This document shows positions 56,264 through 64,000 of a stretch of 64,000 nucleotides of DNA, piece after piece. Source of the DNA: Turicibacter sp. TJ11 (GTDB lineage Bacteria; Bacillota_I; Bacilli_A; MOL361; Turicibacteraceae). The position numbers and the translations under genes were made by a program. Positions within the stretch are counted from its first letter, which is position 1, and each line of letters starts with the position of its first letter. The notes beneath the pieces are model-generated. The model saw nothing but the letters and a program-made list of their open reading frames with translations, did no database searches and was not told the origin of the DNA. The stretch covers positions 1,386,001-1,450,000 of the forward strand of contig NZ_CP069349.1 of assembly GCF_021497505.1 (NCBI RefSeq), read 5' to 3'.

Positions 56264-58072
56264 TTATTCAACAAAAGAAATCTGATAATCTTTATACCAT
56301 AAATGAAATTGATATAAATAAGCAATTAACTGTGGCTGAGTCATTAACTGACCAAACCAAGGTCGAGTGATAATTTCGTCATCCGTATTAGCTAATGCCC
56401 ATAGTTTTTTTTCATCGAAAATCTCATGTAAAATCGAGTTTGAATCACGAAGTGCCTCTCTTAGTAACGCCTGAGTTAATTCTTTATAGTGAGGATTATG
56501 TGTTTTTGGATATGGATTTTTTTTACGATATAAAACTTCATTAGGCAGTAATCCTTCTAACGATTTACGCAATAATCCTTTTTCCATTCCTTCATAAAAC
56601 TTCATTTCCCAAGGAATATTGTATAAATACTCCATAATTCGATGATCAGCGAATGGAACACGAACTTCAAGACTTGCTCCCATACTCATTCGATCTTTTC
56701 TATCAAGTAAAGTCGTCATAAACCATTTCATATTTAAATAAGTTAGTTGTCGTTTTTCATTTTCTAATTCGTGATCACCCTCTAAAATAGGAGCTAGTGC
56801 CATTGATTCATTAAATCGTTCTTTAGCATAACCAACTAAATCTAATTTTTCTCGCCACTCTGGTTTTAATAACGTATTTCGAACCTCTAAATCACGAAGC
56901 CATGGAAACATGCCATTTAGTGGCTCACGATAGAACCAAGGATATCCACCAAAAATTTCATCTGCACATTCTCCAGATAAACTCACGGTAAACTCATTTT
57001 TTATCTTTTTACAAAACCAATATAGCGAAGAATCCACATCAGCCATTCCTGGCATATCACGTAAATGAACAGCGTCAGTTAAAGCATCAGCTAAGTCTTG
57101 ATTACTAATCACACAATAGTGATGCTGAGTTTTATATACATCCGACATTAACTTAATAAACTCTTGATCTTGCGATACAGTAAAATCTGTTTTTTTAAAA
57201 TATTTTAAATTATCTTCATAGTCAATTGAAAAGGTATGAAGATTTTTCAATTGGCTAGCCGCTACTGCGGTAATCGCTGAAGAATCGATTCCTCCTGATA
57301 AAAAGGTACAAAGTGGAACATCTGAAACTAATTGACGTTTAAAGGCATCTAATAAGAGTGCTCTTGTTTTTTCAACGGTTGTCTCAAAATCATCTTCATG
57401 CTTATTTGCCTTTACATCCCAATATTGATGACATTTAATCTGCCCTCTAGAAACCGTCATATAATGACCAGGTTTTAACTCGTTAATTCCGTGATAAAGT
57501 CCCTGACCTGGCGTATGAGAAGGACCAACAGCTAATAATTCTTTAAATCCTTCTAACGTAATTTCACTTTTATGAGTGTATTGTAAAATTTGTTTTTGTT
57601 CGGATGCAATCAAAATTCCATCAGATAGCAAGTGATAATACAGTGGTTTTACGCCTGCACGATCGCGTGCTACATATAACGTTTGTTCTTGGCTATTCCA
57701 AACAGCAAAAGCATAAATTCCGTTCAACTTATCAACCACTTTTTCTCCAAAACAAACATAAGCTTTTAACAAAACTTCTGTATCTGAATGTCCTTTAAAC
57801 GTATATCCTTTGTCTAATAACTCTTCTCTTATTTCATCGGTATTATACAACTCTCCGTTATAGACAATGGTGTAATGATAAAAACTCATCGGTTGTTTTC
57901 CTTGTTCAAGATCAACAACTGATAAACGTCGATGACCTAAAAACACATGCTTATCATAAAATGTTCCCCCCTCATCTGGACCACGATGAATAACCGATTG
58001 TACACATTTTAGATCATCAGCTGTTTTCACATCACTCACTTGATAGTTTACCACTCCAAAAATTCCACACAT
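56264..58072 (-). CDS. asnB: Asparagine synthetase (glutamine-hydrolysing)
   Basis: 602 residues from the ATG at 58072, which gives catalytic Cys2 (MCGIFGVVNY); the longer in-frame start at 58150 would bury it. The glutaminase domain has VIHRGPDEGG, HRRLSVVDLE and YNGELYN. The synthetase domain has the PP-loop TFLSGGIDSSAITA, then SLSGECADEIFGGY. It makes asparagine from aspartate and glutamine. GAGGTGAG precedes. A second family member starts at the left edge of the window. Confidence 0.96.
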   Translation of the reverse strand: MCGIFGVVNYQVSDVKTADDLKCVQSVIHRGPDEGGTFYDKHVFLGHRRLSVVDLEQGKQPMSFYHYTIVYNGELYNTDEIREELLDKGYTFKGHSDTEVLLKAYVCFGEKVVDKLNGIYAFAVWNSQEQTLYVARDRAGVKPLYYHLLSDGILIASEQKQILQYTHKSEITLEGFKELLAVGPSHTPGQGLYHGINELKPGHYMTVSRGQIKCHQYWDVKANKHEDDFETTVEKTRALLLDAFKRQLVSDVPLCTFLSGGIDSSAITAVAASQLKNLHTFSIDYEDNLKYFKKTDFTVSQDQEFIKLMSDVYKTQHHYCVISNQDLADALTDAVHLRDMPGMADVDSSLYWFCKKIKNEFTVSLSGECADEIFGGYPWFYREPLNGMFPWLRDLEVRNTLLKPEWREKLDLVGYAKERFNESMALAPILEGDHELENEKRQLTYLNMKWFMTTLLDRKDRMSMGASLEVRVPFADHRIMEYLYNIPWEMKFYEGMEKGLLRKSLEGLLPNEVLYRKKNPYPKTHNPHYKELTQALLREALRDSNSILHEIFDEKKLWALANTDDEIITRPWFGQLMTQPQLIAYLYQFHLWYKDYQISFVE

Positions 58073-58218
58073 CCATCTCACCTCACTAAAATTAACTATT
58101 AGTCTGAAATCATAACTAAATCGTACGACATATGTTATGATAAAACCCACCTAGTTGAAACAAACTTTCACTTCTGATAATATAAAATTATCTTACTATC
58201 GAAAGGATCTTTTCTTTT

Positions 58219-58467
58219 ATGAAACACTTGATGATCAAACTCATTCGTTTTTATCAAACGTATATTTCTCCTCTTTCTACTCCAAGTTGTCGCTACATTC
58301 CGACATGTTCCCATTATGCGATTGAAGCCATTGAAACGCACGGGGCATTAAAAGGAGGATTTCTTGCTTTTAAACGACTTTTACGCTGTAATCCATGGGG
58401 AGGAATGGGCTATGACCCAGTCCCTCAAACTTGTAAACATCATCATCATAAAAATTCAAAAAAATAG
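58219..58467 (+). CDS. yidD: Membrane protein insertion efficiency factor YidD
   Basis: 82 residues. The YidD pattern is clear: [39 protein letters not shown] and [17 protein letters not shown], with a His/Lys-rich tail. It has an amphipathic N-terminal helix and assists YidC-dependent insertion in other bacteria. It stands alone here, away from rpmH-rnpA. GAAAGGA lies 11 bases before the ATG. Confidence 0.96.
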   Translation: MKHLMIKLIRFYQTYISPLSTPSCRYIPTCSHYAIEAIETHGALKGGFLAFKRLLRCNPWGGMGYDPVPQTCKHHHHKNSKK

Positions 58468-58564
58468 ACGACAAATGAGTTTTATGCATAAAAAATTGGC
58501 ATAGGATAAATAGATTATTAGATTTGCCATCATGCGATTTTTTATGTTAGGGGGAGGATTTGAA

Positions 58565-59191
58565 GTGGACTTAATGACTTTTTTTGAATATATCGGTTTG
58601 TTTGTTTTTGCAGCTTCAGGTGCTATTTGTGCCATAGAAAAAAGAATGGACTTTTTTGGGATTTTAACGCTTGCTACGGTTACTGCCATTGGAGGAGGAG
58701 TGACTCGTGATGTCGTCACTAACATTGGAATTCCTATTTTTTTCTCTAAATCTGAATATATGATGATTATCCTTATTTCAACGATTTTAGTTATTCTGTT
58801 GCGAGGAAGCATGAAATGGAAGATCTCTTTTATTATGTTAGATGCCGTTGGCTTATCTGTCTTCACTATTGCAGCGGGAATAAAAGCTATTGAATCAGAT
58901 TATAACTTTATGACATTTTTATTTGTTTCTGTCATTACAGCTGTTGGAGGTGGGCTTATTCGAGACATATTAGCACAAGAGGTTCCCACTATTTTAAAAC
59001 GCGAGATATATGCAGTTGCCTCTTTAGTTGGAGCGATTAGTTTTTGGATGCTTTATCCTTTAATTGGACTCACGATTAGTTCTTATCTTTGCCTAATCTT
59101 CATTTTTTCTATTCGCATAATCACCTACTACTGCCAGATTCACCTTCCTTATATTGAAAATGGAAAAATTCACTTTAAACAAGATCAATAG
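58565..59191 (+). CDS. UPF0126/TRIC-type membrane protein (YicG-like)
   Basis: 208 residues, about seven membrane segments, with an internal duplication: TVTAIGGGVTRDVVTN in the first half and SVITAVGGGLIRDILAQ in the second. This GGGxxRD pair defines the UPF0126 family; some members are glycine transporters and the fold is shared with TRIC channels. GGGGGAGGA precedes GTG at 58565 by six bases, a better start than ATG at 58532. The transported substrate is unknown. Confidence 0.87.
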   Translation: MDLMTFFEYIGLFVFAASGAICAIEKRMDFFGILTLATVTAIGGGVTRDVVTNIGIPIFFSKSEYMMIILISTILVILLRGSMKWKISFIMLDAVGLSVFTIAAGIKAIESDYNFMTFLFVSVITAVGGGLIRDILAQEVPTILKREIYAVASLVGAISFWMLYPLIGLTISSYLCLIFIFSIRIITYYCQIHLPYIENGKIHFKQDQ

Positions 59192-59222
59192 ACCCGATTC
59201 GTGATTAAATCGGGTTTTTTAT
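59192..59222 (+). terminator. Terminator of the UPF0126 gene
   Basis: ACCCGATT / AATCGGGT hairpin followed by six T, directly after the stop. Confidence 0.88.
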
Positions 59223-59285
59223 TTCCTCTCTTTTTAAAACAAGGTATAATAGTTCTATAATTTAAGAAATGTAGTGGTGATAAAG

Positions 59286-61196
59286 TTGAATTTAATGACA
59301 ATTGAAAATATAAGTAAAAGCTACTCTGTTAAAACATTACTTAAAGATATTTCATTCGGAATCAGTGAGGGTGAAAAAATCGGAATCATTGGTGTGAATG
59401 GAACCGGAAAATCAACACTTTTAAAAATTATTGCTGGTATTGAAACATCAGAAACAGGAAAAATTACAAAAGGAAATCGAGTTCGTATCGAATATCTTTC
59501 GCAAAATCCAGAATTTGATGAAGAGGCAACTGTCTTAGAACAGGTTTTCAAAGGAAATTCTCCTGAAATGAAACTTCTACGTGACTATCAAGAAATTCTT
59601 GAGATTTTACAAAAAGATTACAATGATGAAATCAATGAACGCTTATTAAAAATTCAAGATCAAATCGATAGCTTGAATTTATGGGATTTAGAAAGTGAAG
59701 CTAAATCTGTCTTAACCAAACTTGGGATTACAAACTTCTCACAAAAAGTTAAAGAGTTATCTGGGGGACAACGTAAACGTGTCGCATTAGCCTCAGCGCT
59801 TATTACTCCATGCGAATTATTAATTTTAGACGAACCAACCAACCATTTAGATAACGAAACAATTTCTAAGTTAGAAGATTATTTAAATGGAAGAAAAGGA
59901 TCGTTATTAATGATTACCCATGACCGTTACTTCCTTGACCGTGTCACAAACCGTATTATTGAGCTTGATAAAGGGAATTTATATAGCTATGATGGAAACT
60001 ACTCGTTATTTCTTGAAAAGAAGATGGAACGTCTTCAACTTGAAGCTGCCATGGAAGATAAGCGCCAAAACTTATTAAGAAAAGAATTAGCTTGGGTTCG
60101 CCGTGGAGCGCAAGCCCGTTCTACGAAACAAAAAGCACGTTTACAACGTTTTGAAGATTTAAAAAATCAAGAAAAAAATACCTCTCAAGAAACACTCGAT
60201 ATCTCAGTTGCTTCAACACGTTTAGGTCGTAAAATCATGGAGTTTAATCATGTGAGTAAATCTTATGGGGATCGCTGCCTTATTCATGATCTTGACTACA
60301 CACTCGCTAGAACGGATCGCATCGGAATTGTAGGTCCTAATGGAGTTGGAAAATCTACTTTAATTAACCTCATTCGTGGAAAAATTAAACCGGATGCTGG
60401 AACGATCGATATTGGAGAAACAGTAAACATCGGATGCTTCGCTCAAGAAAGTGAAGAAATGAATCCGAATATGCGTGCGATTGACTATATTAAAGAAAAG
60501 CGTGAATATATCGAAACAGCTGATGGAACTCGTATTACGGCTTCTCAAATGTGTGAACGTTTCTTATTTGATGGTCATCTTCAATATTCTCAAATTGGAA
60601 CATTATCAGGTGGAGAACGTCGTCGCCTCTACTTATTACGCATTTTAATGGATGCTCCAAACGTGTTACTTCTTGATGAGCCAACGAATGATCTAGACAT
60701 TGATACGTTAAGACGTTTAGAGGATTATTTAGATGATTTTAATGGTATTGTAATTACCGTTTCACACGACCGTTATTTCTTAGATCGTATTTGTAATAAA
60801 ATTTTTGCGTATGAAGGAAATGGTCACATCAACATCTATACAGGTAATTATAGTGACTATCTAGCGTTTCAAGAAACTAACCAAGCATTAAAAGAAGCCA
60901 TTCAAGAAGAGACCAAACTAAAAGAAACTCAAAAAGCTAAACCACGCTTAGAGAAAAAGATAAAATTCACATTCGCTGAACAAAAAGAATTTGAAACAAT
61001 TGATGATGAAATCTCTGAGCTAGAAGAAAAAGTGGTTGAATTAGACGAACAACTGATTCAATATTCAACCGACTACGTTAAACTACAAGAAATTATGGCA
61101 CAAAAAACAGAAGTTGAAGAGAAATTATCTTATAAATATGAACGTTGGGAATATTTAAATCAATTGGCAGAAGAAATTGAAAATTCTAAGAAATAA
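59286..61196 (+). CDS. ABC-F family ATPase, Uup-like
   Basis: 636 residues with two ATP-binding cassettes and no membrane part. First: GVNGTGKSTLLKI, LSGGQRKRVALA, LLILDEPTNHLD. Second: GPNGVGKSTLINL, LSGGERRRLYLL, LLLDEPTNDLD. The linker between them is Arg/Lys-rich (LRKELAWVRRGAQARSTKQKARLQRF), and a C-terminal coiled coil is present (EFETIDDEISELEEKV), as in Uup. ABC-F proteins act on ribosomes. TTG at 59286 after GGTGAT is the likely start, with ATG at 59295 possible. Antibiotic protection is not implied. Confidence 0.9.
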   Translation: MNLMTIENISKSYSVKTLLKDISFGISEGEKIGIIGVNGTGKSTLLKIIAGIETSETGKITKGNRVRIEYLSQNPEFDEEATVLEQVFKGNSPEMKLLRDYQEILEILQKDYNDEINERLLKIQDQIDSLNLWDLESEAKSVLTKLGITNFSQKVKELSGGQRKRVALASALITPCELLILDEPTNHLDNETISKLEDYLNGRKGSLLMITHDRYFLDRVTNRIIELDKGNLYSYDGNYSLFLEKKMERLQLEAAMEDKRQNLLRKELAWVRRGAQARSTKQKARLQRFEDLKNQEKNTSQETLDISVASTRLGRKIMEFNHVSKSYGDRCLIHDLDYTLARTDRIGIVGPNGVGKSTLINLIRGKIKPDAGTIDIGETVNIGCFAQESEEMNPNMRAIDYIKEKREYIETADGTRITASQMCERFLFDGHLQYSQIGTLSGGERRRLYLLRILMDAPNVLLLDEPTNDLDIDTLRRLEDYLDDFNGIVITVSHDRYFLDRICNKIFAYEGNGHINIYTGNYSDYLAFQETNQALKEAIQEETKLKETQKAKPRLEKKIKFTFAEQKEFETIDDEISELEEKVVELDEQLIQYSTDYVKLQEIMAQKTEVEEKLSYKYERWEYLNQLAEEIENSKK

Positions 61197-61199
61197 AAA

Positions 61200-61227
61200 A
61201 GACTCGACCAAATGGTCGAGCTTTTTT
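61200..61227 (+). terminator. Terminator of the ABC-F gene, interrupted by ISL3 copy 2
   Basis: CTCGACC / GGTCGAG hairpin followed by CTTTTTT. The element sits in this T-run; before insertion the hairpin served both the ABC-F gene and the convergent aminopeptidase gene. Confidence 0.88.
61220..61227. repeat. Target-site duplication of ISL3 copy 2 (left)
   Basis: GCTTTTTT, repeated at 62715-62722. Confidence 0.92.
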
Positions 61228-62714
61228 GGTTCTATAATATTTGGTGTTGCTGATCAAGCAACACCTTTTTTCATGGCATAAAAAAAGAGACATCTCATCT
61301 CTATCCTGTTACAATGTTATCGACCAAGAAAACAATAGAAAGGATGGATTGAATGTCTCACTCATATTTTACTAGAAAATTTTTAAATATTAAAGATAAA
61401 AATATTACGTTCCAAGAAGATTATTTTGAAGAGGTGAAGCTTCATGGTGTGACTAGCTTCATTTTTAAAGGAATTTTATCTTATCAACCCACTCATTGCG
61501 AACACTGTGGGACACTATTTGATTCTAAATTTAAAAAGCATGGGTTCAAAACGTCTCGAATTGTCATTCCTAAAGTTTCACTCCATGATACTTATTTAGA
61601 TTTAAAGAAACAACGTTACTACTGTGGGCATTGTCAGTCAACGTTCACTCTAAAAACATCGATTGTTGAAAAGAACTGCTTCATCTCTTATCACACTAAA
61701 CACGCCATTGCGTTAGAGGCTCAAAATAAGATTTCAGAGTCTGATATCGCCCGTCGTCATCAAGTGTCCCATTCCACTGTCAATCGGATCATTCATAGCT
61801 TCTATGAGTCTCAATCATTAAATTTTAATTCCCTTCCTGAAAATCTTTGTTTTGATGAATTTAAATCGGTGAAGTCAGCAGAAGGCCACATGTCCTTCAT
61901 CTTTTGTGATGCCGATACCAAACAAATCATCGATATCATTGAAGATCGTCGCTTAAGCTCCCTTCAAACGTATTTTAAACGCTATACCAAAGAAGCACGT
62001 TCTCGTGTCAAACACATTGTCATTGATATGTATGCCCCTTATATCAGCTTAATTAAGGAGCTTTTTCCGCACGCGAAAATTGTCATTGATAAATTCCATC
62101 TCGTTCAACATATTTCTCGTGCGTTAAATAAAACAAGGATTCGATTCATGAAACAATTCAAAAAACACAGTCGTAAATTTAAACGTTACTGGCGCTTATT
62201 CTTAAAGTCCCACACGTTAATTAATACCACCACTTATCGCTCCGTTTACTGTTTCAAACAACCGATGCGAGAAATTGATATCCTAAACTTTTTACTTGAT
62301 TTATCTCCTGAATTAAAAGCAACCTATGATCTTTATCAAGACTTACTCTTCGCTCTTCAAACCAAAAACTTAGAGCGATTCCATCACTTACTTCAAGCTA
62401 AATATCCTCTGATTTCTCCTGAATTCCAAACCGCTTTTCAAACGTTTAAAACGTACCAGTCTTATATTGAAAACACACTGACCACTTCGTATACCAATGG
62501 TCCCATTGAAGGGATTAACAATAAAATTAAAGTCATTAAACGAATCGCTTTTGGCTATCGTAGTTTCTATCATTTTAAATCAAGAATTCTTATTACTCAA
62601 AATCTAACTAAACCCAAAGTAAAAATCCTAGCAGCATAGCCACTAGGATTTCAATTCAAGTCACTCATTGTAATAGGTTAAAAATTAATCAGCAACACTA
62701 TTTGACAAAGAGCC
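61228..62714 (+). mobile_element. ISL3-family insertion sequence, copy 2
   Basis: 1487 bp, same ends as copy 1, flanked by the perfect 8-bp duplication GCTTTTTT. It has the canonical transposase end and lacks the 45-bp insertion of copy 1. Outside that, differences are scattered single bases concentrated in the second half of the gene. Confidence 0.95.
61353..62639 (+). CDS. ISL3-family transposase, copy 2
   Basis: 428 residues, identical in layout to copy 1: zinc ribbon, helix-turn-helix, DDE core and TNGPIEGINNKIKVIKRIAFGYRSFYHFKSRIL at the end in the normal family form. A few substitutions separate it from copy 1 (for example QGHMS to EGHMS and YTQEA to YTKEA). It looks intact and, of the two, is the more likely active source. 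Confidence 0.94.
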   Translation: MSHSYFTRKFLNIKDKNITFQEDYFEEVKLHGVTSFIFKGILSYQPTHCEHCGTLFDSKFKKHGFKTSRIVIPKVSLHDTYLDLKKQRYYCGHCQSTFTLKTSIVEKNCFISYHTKHAIALEAQNKISESDIARRHQVSHSTVNRIIHSFYESQSLNFNSLPENLCFDEFKSVKSAEGHMSFIFCDADTKQIIDIIEDRRLSSLQTYFKRYTKEARSRVKHIVIDMYAPYISLIKELFPHAKIVIDKFHLVQHISRALNKTRIRFMKQFKKHSRKFKRYWRLFLKSHTLINTTTYRSVYCFKQPMREIDILNFLLDLSPELKATYDLYQDLLFALQTKNLERFHHLLQAKYPLISPEFQTAFQTFKTYQSYIENTLTTSYTNGPIEGINNKIKVIKRIAFGYRSFYHFKSRILITQNLTKPKVKILAA

Positions 62715-62722
62715 GCTTTTTT
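62715..62722. repeat. Target-site duplication of ISL3 copy 2 (right)
   Basis: GCTTTTTT, identical to 61220-61227. Confidence 0.92.
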
Positions 62723-64000
62723 ATGCTCCGAAGAATGTTGTAAATAATTTAACCGTTAAATCATGATCCTCAACTGTTGCTAATTCACGAACTGAGTGCA
62801 TTCCAAGTAATGGTGCTCCCATATCCATAACTGGAATCGTTAAAATAGACGATGTAACTGGACCAATTGTTGTTCCACCACGAACATCTGAACGATTATA
62901 GAATTTTTGATATGGAATATCTGCTACTTGGCACAGTCCTTCAAAAATAGCCATACAGTTACTGTCTGTACTATATGAACCCGATGCTGCAATTTTAAGC
63001 ACTGGACCTTTTCCTAACACTGGACGATTCGTTGGATCATGTTTTTGCGCCGCATTCGGATGAACAGCATGTGCTAAGTCAGCAGAAATCATAACTGATT
63101 GAGCTAACGTACGATGCATGTCTTCACGCCCTTTTCCAAGTGCTAATGTGACACGTTCAATAATATTAGGAATGAAATTTGAATTTGCACCTTGTGCTGT
63201 TAAACTTCCAATTTCCTCATTATCCATGCAAATCATCATTTTAGTTGCTGCATTGTCTTTACTTTCAACTAATGCTTTAACTCCAGCGTAAACCATCCAC
63301 ATATCATCTAGTCCACCACATGAAATGAATTCTTCATTCATTCCAACTAATGAACCTTTTTCATACTCGTATAAACTTAAATCAAATCCCATAATATCTT
63401 GATGATTCACGTTTAACTCATCAGCTAATAATTTTACTAAGTAGTTATCTTTTTCAAACTGATCGTTAACTAATCCAAGTAAAGGTAACGTGTCGTTTTG
63501 TTTATTAACTTCAAAACCTTCATTAACTGATCGATTCATATGGATAGCCAAGCTTGGAATGATTAATAATGGTTTATTAATATTGACTAACTTCGTAATG
63601 GGTTTAAGTGGTGTTTCTCCTTTTAACGTTACTTTTCCTGCTAATCCTAATGGACGATCAAACCAAGTATATAAAAGAGGTCCTCCATAACCTTCTGTAT
63701 TTAATTTTAAGTATGTTCCTTCTGTCACCATCTCTGGTTTAGCTTTTACTCTAAAACCTGGTGAATCCGTATGTGCCCCAATCATGCGAATTCCATGATC
63801 AACAATATCTCCTGTTCCAATTTCAAAAGCAATTAAGGCAGAATCATTTTTCTTAACATAGTACTTTCCTTTAGCTTGTAAAGACCAAGAATCAGTCTCT
63901 TTTAATTCAGTATAACCATGGTTCATTAAGTATGATTCTGTTTGTAAAACACTATGAAATGCTGTTGGACTTGCATATAAAAAATCAATTAATTCCAGTG
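62721..64000 (-). CDS. M18 family aminopeptidase, 5' end beyond the window
   Basis: At least 425 residues. The frame stays open to the right edge, reading LELIDFLYASPTAFHSV, the usual M18 N-terminus, upstream of the internal ATG at 63926. Metal ligands: MIGAHTDSPGFR, ISCGGLDDMW, CMDNEEIGS and AHAVHPNAAQKHDP. M18 enzymes are cytoplasmic zinc aminopeptidases, often for acidic residues. The stop lies within 8 bases of ISL3 copy 2, which has cut the gene off from its terminator hairpin. Confidence 0.93.
   Translation of the reverse strand, partial: LELIDFLYASPTAFHSVLQTESYLMNHGYTELKETDSWSLQAKGKYYVKKNDSALIAFEIGTGDIVDHGIRMIGAHTDSPGFRVKAKPEMVTEGTYLKLNTEGYGGPLLYTWFDRPLGLAGKVTLKGETPLKPITKLVNINKPLLIIPSLAIHMNRSVNEGFEVNKQNDTLPLLGLVNDQFEKDNYLVKLLADELNVNHQDIMGFDLSLYEYEKGSLVGMNEEFISCGGLDDMWMVYAGVKALVESKDNAATKMMICMDNEEIGSLTAQGANSNFIPNIIERVTLALGKGREDMHRTLAQSVMISADLAHAVHPNAAQKHDPTNRPVLGKGPVLKIAASGSYSTDSNCMAIFEGLCQVADIPYQKFYNRSDVRGGTTIGPVTSSILTIPVMDMGAPLLGMHSVRELATVEDHDLTVKLFTTFFGA

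Overview
The window is AT-rich chromosomal DNA from an endospore-forming member of the Bacillota. Gene order follows Bacillus subtilis in several blocks: spoVID-ysxE-valS-folC-spoIIB-radC, infC-rpmI-rplT-ysdC, dnaB-dnaI, polA-mutM-coaE, pfkA-pyk beside dnaE, and ackA-ytxK-ytfJ-ytfI. Low GC, spore genes, a PTS-based sugar economy and these blocks together suggest a Turicibacter-like gut bacterium. That placement is inference; no rRNA gene is present to test it.

Layout. 1-900: the start of an asparagine synthetase running off the left edge and a DUF1622 membrane protein. 1.0-11.7 kb: radC, a SPOR-domain protein, folC, a PASTA-like protein, valS, a 1.3 kb gene-free leader headed by a T-box, then the spore genes ysxE and spoVID. 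11.9-12.15 kb: a candidate small RNA with its own promoter and terminator. 12.2-18.5 kb: a peptidase, the infC operon with an L20-type attenuator, a CvpA-like protein, and thrS with a T-box. 18.6-26.1 kb: primosome genes, coaE, mutM and polA. 26.6-31.4 kb: a decayed metallophosphoesterase, a Tyr/Gln-rich coat-like protein, a dehydrogenase and two polysaccharide deacetylases. 31.5-35.9 kb: the general PTS proteins and a glucose-type PTS transporter. 36.1-41.7 kb: a cluster matching half of the flavin-based extracellular electron transfer (EET) pathway: a polyprenyl diphosphate synthase, a membrane-fused NDH-2, a PplA-like lipoprotein and an ApbE/FmnB lipoprotein. 42-45.6 kb: a CotD-like coat gene followed by an IS3-family and an ISL3-family element. 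45.7-58.1 kb: pyk, pfkA, dnaE, nrnA, ackA, ytxK, ytfJ, ytfI and asnB. 58.2-62.7 kb: yidD, a UPF0126 protein, an ABC-F ATPase and a second ISL3 copy. 62.7 kb to the end: an M18 aminopeptidase running off the right edge.

Most genes lie on the minus strand, many with a clear intrinsic terminator. The central biology is translation, replication, glycolysis and PTS uptake, with a sporulation layer.

The least ordinary observations are: (1) the EET-like cluster; (2) a dispersed ~130-nt intergenic element, three clear copies plus weaker ones, whose stems differ in sequence yet remain paired; (3) four copies of a 13-nt core in variable hairpins within the long valS leader; (4) the structured RNA candidate at 11.9 kb; (5) an ISL3 element whose end resembles the terminator region of pyk, and insertion elements sitting inside intrinsic terminators.
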